This document shows positions 8,184 through 16,164 of a DNA stretch of 37,474 bases, one piece after another. Positions within the stretch are counted from its first letter, which is position 1, and every line of letters starts with the position of its first letter. This stretch comes from Terripilifer ovatus (GTDB taxonomy: Bacteria; Pseudomonadota; Alphaproteobacteria; Rhizobiales; Beijerinckiaceae), in NCBI GenBank assembly GCA_029222685.1, contig JARHVB010000061.1:1-37474 (forward strand). Reading direction: 5' to 3'. The notes below the pieces were generated by a model. The model ran no database searches. It was not told where the DNA came from and saw nothing but the letters and a program-made list of their open reading frames with translations. The translations under genes and the position numbers were made by a program.

Positions 8184-9512
8184 ATGACGACGATCGATGA
8201 TATTGCAGGCCGCCTTCTGGAGGAGAGCGCGGCGCCGGTGACGCGCCTGAACCTGGCTCTGCTCGATATCGCCGCTTCCATGCTGGCCGGGTCCGCGACC
8301 TCCGAAGCCAGGCCCCTGGTCGCCCATTTGGCGGGTGACGCCTGGAGCGCCTCGATTCCCGACAGGATCGCGCTGGCAGTTGCGATGACGCGGCTCAGCG
8401 AGGTCGACGATATCCACATGGCCTCCTGCACGACGCCGGGATCTATCGTCGTGCCGACGGCGCTTCTGGTCGGCGCCCATGCTGTAGCTGATGTCCCCAC
8501 CTTTGCCCGCGCCTTGCTTGCGGGCTATCGCGTCATGATGCGTCTTGGCCGCGGAGTCGATGGCGCGCGCATTCTGTCTCGCGGCATCTGGCCGACTTAT
8601 CTGCTGGCGCCAGCAGGCGCCGCGGCCACAGCAGCGGTCCTGCTTGGGGCCGGGCAGGCCGAGCTTGCCAGGGCCATCGCCATGGCGCTGAACCTCTCGT
8701 CCGGCGGTGCCGGCGGCCACGTCAAAGGCGTTTCGCCGCGCTGGATGCTGGCGGGCCTCGCCGCCGCCAATGGCGTCCGCGCGGCGCGCGCCGCCTGCGA
8801 TGGATTTTCGCCCGACCTCAGCCTGCTCGATGGCGGCTGGCTGGAAAAGGTGCATGGCCTGGCGTTCGATCGTACCCGCGCCCTGGCGGACGACGGCTGC
8901 GATCTCGGCGATCTCAGCATGAAGCCTGTCTGCGCCGCCAAGCAGACGATCGCCGCGCTCGAGGCATTTAGGACTTTGCTGGCGCGCGGCATCGACCCGG
9001 CGAAGATCGACTCCATTCGCATCGGCGTGCCGAGTGACTATGTCACGATGATTTCGGGACGCAACGGCGTCGCATCCCGTCTCACCCGTATGACCACGAT
9101 CGCCTATCATTGCGCGCTCGCAGCCTTCGAGCCGGATTTGCTGAATGATGTGGAGCGCATCGATCGCACCGGCGATCCACGCATCGCCGCGCTGATGAGC
9201 CGGGTCGAGGTGGCGCACGATCCGCGCCTTGATCATTACTTTCCCGAGCGGTGGCCGGCGCGCGTCACCGTGGTTGCGGACGGCAAGACCGAGAGCATTG
9301 AAATCGTCGACGCGCTCGGTGATCCGGGCCATCCGCTTGAAGGCGCGGCCTTCGAGGCGAAATTCATGGCGCTTGCGGCGCCCGCCATCACGCAGACCGG
9401 TGCGCAGCGTCTGTTTGTCGCGGGCCTGGGCGCATTGTTCGATCCCGCGAATCTGGCGGCCTTCCGCCATCAGCTCTTCCATGCGATTCCGGCGCTCAAA
9501 ACGACTAAATAA
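8184..9512 (+). CDS. MmgE/PrpD-family protein
   Basis: This 442-residue protein resembles the MmgE/PrpD superfamily (2-methylcitrate dehydratase, cis-aconitate decarboxylase, iminodisuccinate epimerase). It has the all-helical domain up to about residue 250 and a second mixed domain after it. Family-like features are the EVDDIHMASCTTPGSIVVPT segment at about 75-94, where 2-methylcitrate dehydratases have a D-H-containing loop, the GGAGGHVKGVSPRWMLAGLAA segment, and MKPVCAAKQTIAALEAF in the linker, similar to the KxYP.C.. region of the family. Some positions normally used in PrpD catalysis look altered, so a substrate other than 2-methylcitrate is likely. The ATG at 8184 has AAGGA upstream; an earlier ATG at 8112 lacks such a site. 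Confidence 0.78.
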   Translation: MTTIDDIAGRLLEESAAPVTRLNLALLDIAASMLAGSATSEARPLVAHLAGDAWSASIPDRIALAVAMTRLSEVDDIHMASCTTPGSIVVPTALLVGAHAVADVPTFARALLAGYRVMMRLGRGVDGARILSRGIWPTYLLAPAGAAATAAVLLGAGQAELARAIAMALNLSSGGAGGHVKGVSPRWMLAGLAAANGVRAARAACDGFSPDLSLLDGGWLEKVHGLAFDRTRALADDGCDLGDLSMKPVCAAKQTIAALEAFRTLLARGIDPAKIDSIRIGVPSDYVTMISGRNGVASRLTRMTTIAYHCALAAFEPDLLNDVERIDRTGDPRIAALMSRVEVAHDPRLDHYFPERWPARVTVVADGKTESIEIVDALGDPGHPLEGAAFEAKFMALAAPAITQTGAQRLFVAGLGALFDPANLAAFRHQLFHAIPALKTTK

Positions 9513-9575
9513 TTCGCATTACTTGTTAAATTTTGCATCCTTGTTTGCGCCAGATTTGCGCCCTACATTCTGTCC

Positions 9576-10199
9576 ATGAGCTTTGATCGCATCAGGACAT
9601 CCGAAGACCGGAACGACAAGGACATGAGCCTCGAAGGGCAGATGCTGATCGCCATGCCGAGCATGGGCGACCCACGCTTCGAGCGTTCCGTCATTTATGT
9701 GTGTGCCCATTCCGCCAATGGCGCGATGGGCATTCGCGTCAACCGCCAGTCACGGCGGGTGAAATTTCCCGAACTGCTGGTGCAGCTGGAAGTGATCGGC
9801 GTGGAAGAGACCATTCGTCTTCCGCCGCCGGCAGTGGACGTCCAGGTTCTGCGTGGCGGGCCGGTCGATCGCGGGCGCGGATTCGTGCTTCACTCGCCTG
9901 ACTTCTTCACTCCGTCGTCCTCCCTCGCCATTTCCGATGATATCGCGCTGACGGCCACCGTCGACATTCTGCGCGCCATCGCCAAAGGCGAAGGGCCGAA
10001 AAAGTCGGTGCTCGCACTCGGCTATGCCGGCTGGGCCGAAGGCCAGCTCGAGGTGGAAATCCAGAAGAACGGCTGGCTCACCTGTCCCGCCGACGAGGCT
10101 ATCATTTTCGATTCGAGCCACGAGACGAAATACGAGCGGGCATTGAAGAAGATCGGTGTCGATCTCTCCATGCTGTCGGTGCAGATGGGCCGCGCTTAG
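9576..10199 (+). CDS. YqgE/AlgH family protein
   Basis: This 207-residue protein matches the DUF179 (YqgE/AlgH) family along its whole length. Family features are LEGQMLIAMPSMGDPRFERSV near residue 20, ANGAMGIRVNR, the VLRGGPVDRGRGFVLHS segment, and the ALGYAGWAEGQLEVEIQKNGWL core with a DEAIIF stretch after it. Members are cytoplasmic and of unclear biochemical role; AlgH was first linked to alginate regulation in Pseudomonas. The ATG at 9576 was kept. An internal ATG at 9624 (MSLEGQM) gives a more typical N-terminus and is a real alternative. The gene stands alone, 63 bases after the MmgE/PrpD gene, and converges with the AcuI-like gene across a REP element. Confidence 0.9.
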   Translation: MSFDRIRTSEDRNDKDMSLEGQMLIAMPSMGDPRFERSVIYVCAHSANGAMGIRVNRQSRRVKFPELLVQLEVIGVEETIRLPPPAVDVQVLRGGPVDRGRGFVLHSPDFFTPSSSLAISDDIALTATVDILRAIAKGEGPKKSVLALGYAGWAEGQLEVEIQKNGWLTCPADEAIIFDSSHETKYERALKKIGVDLSMLSVQMGRA

Positions 10200-10228
10200 G
10201 ATATTTTAACAACTGGAAACTCAACAGA

Positions 10229-10280
10229 AGCCCTCATTCCTGAGGAGCACGCGTAGCGTGCGTCTCGAAGGACGGGGGCT
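10229..10280 (+). repeat. REP-like palindrome, copy C (complete)
   Basis: This copy sits between the convergent yqgE and acuI-like genes. It runs AGCCCTCATTCC, TGAGGAGC, stem GCACGC-GTA-GCGTGC, then CGTCTCGAAGGACGGGGGC. It is the best intact reference in the window and shows what the IS interrupted in copies A and D. Convergent gaps are where such elements usually lie, and it may end both transcripts. Confidence 0.88.
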
Positions 10281-10294
10281 ACTGTTAGCTTTTA

Positions 10295-11281
10295 TCACTC
10301 CATATCGATGACAATGCGACCGCGCACCTTGCCGGCGACGATCTCCTGCGCGACGTCCATCGTGCGCGCAAACGGGACGTGCGTCGTCATCGTCTCCAGC
10401 AGCTTCTTGTCGAGATCGCGTGCCAGCCGTTGCCAGGCCACGAGCCGTTCGTCCTTCGGACATTGCACGCTGTCGACGCCCAGTAGAGAAACGCCGCGCA
10501 GGATGAACGGCGCCACCGTCGCCGGCAGGTCCATCCCCTGCGCCAGCCCGCAGGCGGCGACCGCGCCGCGATATTTCGTTTGCGCCAGCACATTGGCGAG
10601 CGTGTGCGACCCGACGGAATCGACCGCTGCCGCCCAGCGCTCCTTGCCCAGCGGCCGGGCTGGTTCGGACAGTTCCCGGCGCGCGATGATCTCGTCGGCA
10701 CCGATACGCTTGAGATAATCCGCCTCTTCCGGCCGACCCGTCGAGGCAATGACATGCCAGCCGGCTTTCTTCAGCAGCGCCACGGCAATCGAGCCGACAC
10801 CGCCGGCCGCCCCCGTGACGAGGACAGGCCCATCCGCCGGTTTGGCGCCATGTTTCTCCAGCGCCAGCACGCAAAGCTGCGCCGTGAATCCGGCGGTGCC
10901 GATCGCCATCGCCTGTGCGGCGCTCAGCCCGGCGGGGAGAGGCACCAGCCATTCGGATTTGACTCTCGCCTTCTGTGCGAAGCCGCCGAGATGTTGCTCG
11001 CCGACGCCAAAGCCCGTCAGCACGACCGCGTCGCCGCGCTTGAAGGCGGGTGACGCGCTCGCCTCGACGACGCCAGAGAAGTCGATGCCGGGGATCATCG
11101 GGAAACGCCGCACCACCGGTGATTTACCGGTGATGGCAAGACCGTCCTTATAATTGAGCGTCGAATGGGTGACGCGAACCGTGACGTCGCCCTCCATAAA
11201 CTCGCTCTCGTCGAAGTCGACGAAAGCGGCGGCTGTGCCTTTGTCCAGTTTGTCGATGCGGATGGCGCGGAACGTCGACAT
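10295..11281 (-). CDS. acuI: Acrylyl-CoA reductase-like MDR oxidoreductase (AcuI/YhdH type)
   Basis: This 328-residue zinc-free medium-chain reductase is very close in layout to AcuI/YhdH, which reduces acryloyl-CoA to propionyl-CoA with NADPH. Signature segments are NYKDGLAITGKSPVVRRFPMIPG at about 43-65 and the dinucleotide-binding GAAGGVGS at 157-164. TGRPEEADYLKRIGADEIIAR follows, and VGRIVID-type C-terminal residues (KVRGRIVIDME) close it. GGAGGAAG lies just before the ATG. It follows the MFS genes on the same strand after 38 bases and could be read from the same transcript. The exact enoyl substrate cannot be fixed from sequence, so the symbol marks the family. Confidence 0.85.
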   Translation of the reverse strand: MSTFRAIRIDKLDKGTAAAFVDFDESEFMEGDVTVRVTHSTLNYKDGLAITGKSPVVRRFPMIPGIDFSGVVEASASPAFKRGDAVVLTGFGVGEQHLGGFAQKARVKSEWLVPLPAGLSAAQAMAIGTAGFTAQLCVLALEKHGAKPADGPVLVTGAAGGVGSIAVALLKKAGWHVIASTGRPEEADYLKRIGADEIIARRELSEPARPLGKERWAAAVDSVGSHTLANVLAQTKYRGAVAACGLAQGMDLPATVAPFILRGVSLLGVDSVQCPKDERLVAWQRLARDLDKKLLETMTTHVPFARTMDVAQEIVAGKVRGRIVIDME

Positions 11282-11319
11282 GGCTTCCTCCGGTCAGGAG
11301 GACATTTCTAACCAGAGCT

Positions 11320-12555
11320 TCACGCCGCGGCAACGGCTGCTTTCGGCGCAGGCGCCTTCTCGACGATCGGCAGCGAGATCAGCGCCGAAATAACTCCCAG
11401 CACGATCGAGATATACCAGGTTGCCGTGTAGGAGCCCGTCGCCTCGCGCAGCACGCCGCCGAGCAGCACACCCGTGAAGCCGCCGATCTGGTGCGAGCAG
11501 AAAGCGAAGCCGTAGAGCATGCCGAAATAGGCCGGTCCGAAAATCTGGTTGACGATGGCCGACGTCGGCGCGAGCGTCGAAAGCCACAGGAGCCCCGACA
11601 AGGCGCCGAACAGATAGGCGGTCGCAGGCGATGGCGGCAGGTTGATGAAGATCAGGGTCAGCACCGAGCGCGAGAAATAGATCGCCGCCAGCACGTAGCG
11701 GCGCGGATAGCGCTCGCACAGCCAGCCCGATGCGATCGAGCCGATGACGTTGAACAGGCCGACGAGCGCAAAGGCCCAATAGCCGACTGTGGAGGGCAGG
11801 CCTGATTCCACAACATAGCGCTGAAAATGCACGGTGATGAACTGCAGTTGAAAGCCGCAGGTGAAGAAGCCGATGACGACGAGCATGTAGGAGCGATGGC
11901 CGAACGCCTCGAACAGCTTGTCCTTCATCGACATCTGCACCCCGTCCTGAGGCGCCTGCCCGTCGCGCATCGAAGAACTGGCGACGAACCAGGAGAGAGG
12001 GATGATGGTCAAAAGCATGACGGCGAAGATGACGCAGGTGAACTGCCAGCCGTAGCTTTCGATCAGCGCGCCGGCGATCGGCGAAAACAGAAACTGCCCG
12101 AATGACCCCGAGGCGGAAGCCAGGCCGAATGCCAGCGGCCGCATATGTGCCGGAACCAGTTTGCCAAAGCCGGCGATGACGAGCGTCAGCGAGCAGCCCG
12201 ATAGGCCAAGCCCGGTGATGACGCCGGCGCTGAGGGTAAAGGTGAGCGGCGTCGTCGAGATCGTCATCAGCGCGACGCCCGCCGAATAGAGCAGGGCGCC
12301 GCCGATCAGCACTTTCATCGTACCGAAGCGATCCGCCAGTGCGCCGGCGACCGGCTGGCCGAAGCCCCACAACAGGTTCTGCAGGCCGAGCGCCAGAGCA
12401 AATGTTTCCGTGCTCCAGCCGAACGAATTGAGCACCGGCAATTGCATCGCACCAGCGGCCGAGCGCGGCCCCCACGACTGCATGGCGATGAGGCAGCCGG
12501 CGATGAGAATGATCTCGGGCCGGATGCCGGGCCTCGAACTGGCTGAGTCGGACAT
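11320..12555 (-). CDS. MFS transporter, second of a tandem pair
   Basis: This 411-residue protein is a 12-helix major facilitator with two six-helix halves. Residues 60-78 (LLWGFGQPVAGALADRFGT) hold the cytoplasmic loop 2-3 motif, and a loop of about 20 polar residues lies near the middle (SSMRDGQAPQDG). The sequence ends with a short charged tail (VEKAPAPKA). It is a clear paralogue of the gene directly upstream, with the same GSFGQFLFSPxAG and VHFQRYVVESGLP stretches. The two are separated by only 19 bases, so they probably share a transcript. The look is that of organic-anion carriers such as the oxalate:formate antiporter branch. The substrate is not known. Confidence 0.85.
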   Translation of the reverse strand: MSDSASSRPGIRPEIILIAGCLIAMQSWGPRSAAGAMQLPVLNSFGWSTETFALALGLQNLLWGFGQPVAGALADRFGTMKVLIGGALLYSAGVALMTISTTPLTFTLSAGVITGLGLSGCSLTLVIAGFGKLVPAHMRPLAFGLASASGSFGQFLFSPIAGALIESYGWQFTCVIFAVMLLTIIPLSWFVASSSMRDGQAPQDGVQMSMKDKLFEAFGHRSYMLVVIGFFTCGFQLQFITVHFQRYVVESGLPSTVGYWAFALVGLFNVIGSIASGWLCERYPRRYVLAAIYFSRSVLTLIFINLPPSPATAYLFGALSGLLWLSTLAPTSAIVNQIFGPAYFGMLYGFAFCSHQIGGFTGVLLGGVLREATGSYTATWYISIVLGVISALISLPIVEKAPAPKAAVAAA

Positions 12556-12574
12556 GGTTCCGGTTCCGTTATCG

Positions 12575-13825
12575 TTACGCGGCGGCGGGCGCTTCGCGGC
12601 GTTCGATCGGCTTTTCGACGATCGGCATGTTGATGGCTGCCGAGAAGACGCCGAGTGCGATGGAAAGCCACCAGACGATCGTGTAGGAGCCGGTCGTCTC
12701 GCGCAGATAGCCGGCGAGCATCAGCCCGATGAAGCCGCCGACCTGATGATTGAGAAAGGCGAGACCGTAGAGCGTCGAAAAATATTTCGTACCGAACATG
12801 ACGCCGATGAGCGCCGATGTCGGCGGCACGCTCGACAGCCACAGCAGCCCGGTCAGGACGCCGAACATGAGCGTCGACAACGGCGTCACCGGCATCGATA
12901 TAAACGCGAGCGTGACGAGCGAGCGCGACAGATAGATGCACGACAGCAGCCAGTTTTTGGGCATGCGGTCGGCGAGCCAACCGGAACTCATCGAGCCGAC
13001 GATGTTGAAAACGCCGACCAGTGCGAAGGCCCAGTAGCCGATGCTCGGCGGCAGGCCGGATTCGACCACATAGCGCTGGAAATGCACGGTGACGAAGGCG
13101 AGCTGGAAGCCACAGGTGAAGAAGCCCGCCACCAGCAGCACATAGGATCTATGGCCGAAGGCTTCCGCCAGCGCCTGCCCGAAGGATTGCCTTTGCGCAA
13201 GGGTGGCGTTGGCCGGCACCGGCTCCGGCCGCTTGTGCAGGAAGATCGTTAGCGGGATACAGGCCAGGACGAGCACCGAGAAGATAAATGCCGTCGTGTG
13301 CCAGCCATAGGCAGCGATCATCCCGCCGGCGAGAGGCGAGAACAGAAACTGGCCGAAAGACCCGGCCGCCGTGCCGATGCCGAATGCGAAAGACCGGCGT
13401 TCCGGCGGCAGCAGCTTGCCGAACGCGCCGATGATCAGGTTGAAGGAGCAGGACGAGATGCCGAGGCCGAGCAGCACGCCTTGCGTCAGCATGAAGCTGG
13501 TCGGTGTCGACGACCACGTCATCAGCGAGAGGCCGATGGCGTAGACGATGGCCCCTGCAACGAGCACTCGGCCACTGCCGTATTTGTCGGCGATGGCGCC
13601 CGCGAAGGGCTGTCCCAGACCCCAGAACAGATATTGCAGGGCCATCGCAAAGGAGAAAATGTCAGCGCCGAATTTGAACTCGCCGAGAATGGGGAGCTGG
13701 AACTGGCCTATGGCGGAACGCGGCCCGAACGTCATGATCGCCATCAGGCAGCCGGCCGCAATAATGACCTGCGGCGGAAACCTGTTCCTGGTTCCCGTCA
13801 CCCGCGCTCCAGCGTTGCCGCTCAT
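12575..13825 (-). CDS. MFS transporter, first of a tandem pair
   Basis: This 416-residue 12-helix facilitator has LFWGLGQPFAGAIADKYGSGRV as its loop 2-3 motif, and a central cytoplasmic loop carrying HKRPEPVPANATLAQRQ. A GAGGGAG ribosome-binding site precedes the ATG. It aligns with its downstream neighbour from end to end without large gaps, which points to tandem duplication followed by divergence; by eye roughly half of the residues are shared. The pair is followed by the AcuI-like reductase and preceded, on the same strand, by a D-2-hydroxyacid dehydrogenase. This gives a setting of small organic acids. Direction of transport is not evident. Confidence 0.85.
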   Translation of the reverse strand: MSGNAGARVTGTRNRFPPQVIIAAGCLMAIMTFGPRSAIGQFQLPILGEFKFGADIFSFAMALQYLFWGLGQPFAGAIADKYGSGRVLVAGAIVYAIGLSLMTWSSTPTSFMLTQGVLLGLGISSCSFNLIIGAFGKLLPPERRSFAFGIGTAAGSFGQFLFSPLAGGMIAAYGWHTTAFIFSVLVLACIPLTIFLHKRPEPVPANATLAQRQSFGQALAEAFGHRSYVLLVAGFFTCGFQLAFVTVHFQRYVVESGLPPSIGYWAFALVGVFNIVGSMSSGWLADRMPKNWLLSCIYLSRSLVTLAFISMPVTPLSTLMFGVLTGLLWLSSVPPTSALIGVMFGTKYFSTLYGLAFLNHQVGGFIGLMLAGYLRETTGSYTIVWWLSIALGVFSAAINMPIVEKPIERREAPAAA

Positions 13826-13944
13826 TTCGAATCGCTCCCTCGCTCAACCGGCCTGTGGTCGTTTGTCGCGGCACCATAATGACACGGCTGCGTGCGGGCT
13901 AACGCATTTTCGCATAGCTCGCATGCAGCCTGCCTAAAAGATTG

Positions 13945-15009
13945 TCAGATCAGGCTTTTGCCGCCGAAGCGCTGCTTCCAACCGGCGATGGCCTCTTCAT
14001 TGACGACGTGGCGGGGCACGTCGCCACGCAGCAGGTCAAACACCGCCTTTTCGACCCAGTCTGAGGACATTTGCAGGCCGGTGCCAATATTGTTGGAAAT
14101 CATATGCGGCGACAGCAGCACATTGTCTCCCAGGCCGAGGATCGGCGTCTGCGGATCCGGCGGCTCTTCCGGCAGGACGTCGAGCGCCGCGCCGGCGATC
14201 TTCTTGTCTTCCAGTGCGTCGAACAGCGCATCGACATCGACGATCGGCCCGCGCGCGGCGTTGACCAGCAGCGCGGTCTTTTTCATCATCGCCAGACGTT
14301 CGGCGTTGATGAGCCTGGTCGTCTCACGCGTCAGATTGCAGTGGACCGTCACCACATCGCATTCTTTCAGCAGGGTCTCGAGGCTGACGCTGCGCGCATT
14401 GTGCAGAACGAACTTCGATTCATCGACATAAGGGTCGTAGGCCATCAGCCGCACGCGCCACGGCGCGAACAGATCGGCGACCCGCGAGCCGATGCGGCCG
14501 AGGCCGATGATGCCGATGGCGAGCCCCGGATAATCGTCCATATGACGCGCGCCGACATAGACGCCTTGCAGCGACGGATCGCGCCAGCCTCCGTTCTTGA
14601 CGTGCCTGTCCTTCTCGCGAATTTTCTTCAGCACGGTGAGGATGTTGGCGACAGTGCCTTCGGCGACGCCGGCCCAGTTCGGCTCGGTCGGCGAGTGAAT
14701 GACCAGAACGCCCAGTTCCGTGGCTGCGTCCAGGTCCACGTTGTCGAAGCCGACGGTATATTTGACGATGGCACGCAGGTTCGGTGCGCTCTCCAGCGAT
14801 TTGCGCGTCACTTGTATGGAACGGTTGGCGACGCCGACGCCGACGGCCGTGTCAGGCGCCAAGACCAGTTCCGTGACGCCGCGCCGGTTGGCGGCGGTCC
14901 CCCATAGCTCGTCGGGACGGATCACCTCGATACCGGCCTCGCGCATGCGGCGGTAAGATTCGCCGGTCTCGTCGACCGGGTTGTAGACATGCACCTTCGG
15001 CTTTTGCAT
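13945..15009 (-). CDS. D-isomer-specific 2-hydroxyacid dehydrogenase
   Basis: This 354-residue NAD-dependent dehydrogenase is of the phosphoglycerate dehydrogenase/CtBP type. The Rossmann motif GLGRIG is at 169-174, with Asp192 after it as the probable NAD-binding acid. The catalytic set is Arg253 (NAARGPIVD), Glu282 (LPEEPPD) and His302 (SPHMISN). The C-terminal region lacks an ACT domain, so feedback control by serine is not expected. A GGGGGAAA ribosome-binding site precedes the ATG. It is divergent from the uracil-DNA glycosylase gene across 92 bases and could read into the MFS genes, 119 bases downstream. The substrate may be glyoxylate, hydroxypyruvate or a related acid; the sequence does not decide. 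Confidence 0.88.
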   Translation of the reverse strand: MQKPKVHVYNPVDETGESYRRMREAGIEVIRPDELWGTAANRRGVTELVLAPDTAVGVGVANRSIQVTRKSLESAPNLRAIVKYTVGFDNVDLDAATELGVLVIHSPTEPNWAGVAEGTVANILTVLKKIREKDRHVKNGGWRDPSLQGVYVGARHMDDYPGLAIGIIGLGRIGSRVADLFAPWRVRLMAYDPYVDESKFVLHNARSVSLETLLKECDVVTVHCNLTRETTRLINAERLAMMKKTALLVNAARGPIVDVDALFDALEDKKIAGAALDVLPEEPPDPQTPILGLGDNVLLSPHMISNNIGTGLQMSSDWVEKAVFDLLRGDVPRHVVNEEAIAGWKQRFGGKSLI

Positions 15010-15083
15010 CGCATTTCCCCCAAGCGTTCGTCCCTCCCTACACGATTGCGGTCCACCGCATCAAATTTGTAGTCGTCTGCGGC

Positions 15084-15099
15084 ACCCATTAGGATGGGT
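15084..15099 (+). promoter_or_regulatory. Hairpin holding the ribosome-binding site of the glycosylase gene
   Basis: ACCCAT-TAGG-ATGGGT is a perfect six-base-pair stem whose loop contains the AGG of the Shine-Dalgarno sequence, ending two bases before the ATG. It could modulate initiation. It may also be chance, as the stem is short. Confidence 0.4.
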
Positions 15100-15101
15100 C
15101 C

Positions 15102-15989
15102 ATGGCAGACATCAGCGCCCAATTCCTGTCGCGCGACGAACTCGTGGCGGTCGTCCAGTGGTACGCCGAAATGGGCGTGGACGTCGCCGTGAGCGAGGTG
15201 CCGCACGACCGTTTTGCCGAAGGCGCGGCCGAAATCGCCGCCCAGCAGGCGAGAGCTGCTGCTGCGGTGGCCGAACGCCAGGCCGAACCGCAGCTGCAAC
15301 AGCGCACCGGCCGGATCGCGCCGGGCATGGACCGCGCCCGCGAGCCGGTTCGCCTCGCAGCCATCGCGCCGCCGGGGCCGGAGGAGGCGGCGCGGACCGC
15401 CGGCGAACTGGCGGCATCGGCCCGCACGCTCGATGAATTGAGGACGGCGCTGGACGGTTTCGACGGTTGCGGGCTGAAGCGCACCGCTGGCCGCCTCGTC
15501 TTCGCCGACGGCAACCCTCAAGCCAGGATCATGCTTGTCGGCGAGGCGCCGGGCGCCGACGAAGACCGGCAGGGTCTGCCGTTTGTCGGCCGTGCCGGAC
15601 AATTGCTCGACCGCATGCTGGCGTCGATCGGCATGGACCGGACCCAGGTCTATATTGCTAATGTCGTGCCCTGGCGTCCGCCCGGCAACCGCACGCCGTC
15701 GCCGCAGGAAACCGCGATCTGCTTGCCGTTCATGTTGCGGCAGATCGCGCTCGTCGATCCCGACATCCTCGTCTGCCTCGGCGGCTCGGCGACGCAAACC
15801 CTGCTCGGCGTCAAGGAAGGCATCATGCGTGCCCGCGGTCGCTGGCAGGATTTTGTGGTTCACGGCGACAGTGGTGACCGGACGATCAAGGCGCTGGCCA
15901 CCCTGCATCCTGCCTATCTGCTGCGTCAGCCGTCGCATAAGCGACTCGCCTGGAAAGACCTGCGGCTGTTGAAGAAAGCCGCATGCTGA
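15102..15989 (+). CDS. Uracil-DNA glycosylase, family 4-like
   Basis: This 295-residue protein has the family-4 signatures: motif A GEAPGADED at 147-155 followed by RQGLPFVGRAGQLLD, and motif B HPAYLLRQP starting at His269. It would excise uracil from DNA made by cytosine deamination. About 110 N-terminal residues are an extra low-complexity Ala/Arg-rich region, usual in alphaproteobacterial members. Of the four iron-sulfur cysteines of the thermophilic prototypes, two positions are replaced: Phe120 in the F-x2-C123 pair and Trp191 in VVPWRPPGNR. Cys207 remains. The cluster is therefore probably absent. I recall this pattern in related alphaproteobacteria. The gene stands alone. Confidence 0.85.
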   Translation: MADISAQFLSRDELVAVVQWYAEMGVDVAVSEVPHDRFAEGAAEIAAQQARAAAAVAERQAEPQLQQRTGRIAPGMDRAREPVRLAAIAPPGPEEAARTAGELAASARTLDELRTALDGFDGCGLKRTAGRLVFADGNPQARIMLVGEAPGADEDRQGLPFVGRAGQLLDRMLASIGMDRTQVYIANVVPWRPPGNRTPSPQETAICLPFMLRQIALVDPDILVCLGGSATQTLLGVKEGIMRARGRWQDFVVHGDSGDRTIKALATLHPAYLLRQPSHKRLAWKDLRLLKKAAC

Positions 15990-16063
15990 CGCCGCGAGCA
16001 CCGCATCGTGGGCACTATTCGACCATATGACGGGCAAATCGCTCGTGACATTTTTCATGAGCC

Positions 16064-16087
16064 GTGCAATTTTATGTGCAATTGCAC
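16064..16087. promoter_or_regulatory. Possible operator upstream of the TRAP operon
   Basis: A perfect 12-base palindrome GTGCAATTGCAC lies at 16076-16087, and a further half-site GTGCAAT lies 12 bases before it at 16064-16070. A weak promoter (GTGACA at 16045, ATTTTA near 16070) overlaps. The arrangement suits a dimeric regulator acting on the TRAP operon starting at 16165. No regulator gene is in the window. Confidence 0.35.
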
Positions 16088-16164
16088 GCGCTCTCAGGGA
16101 GTGGGTCGGCGCCAGGCAATCAGACAGCCCTTTGCGGCTGCGACGACATCTGGAGGGGATTTTC

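Noticed and set aside
8070..9482. 470-codon minus-strand frame opposite the MmgE/PrpD gene
   Set aside because: Arg/His/Gly/Ala-rich antisense shadow with no recognisable domain.
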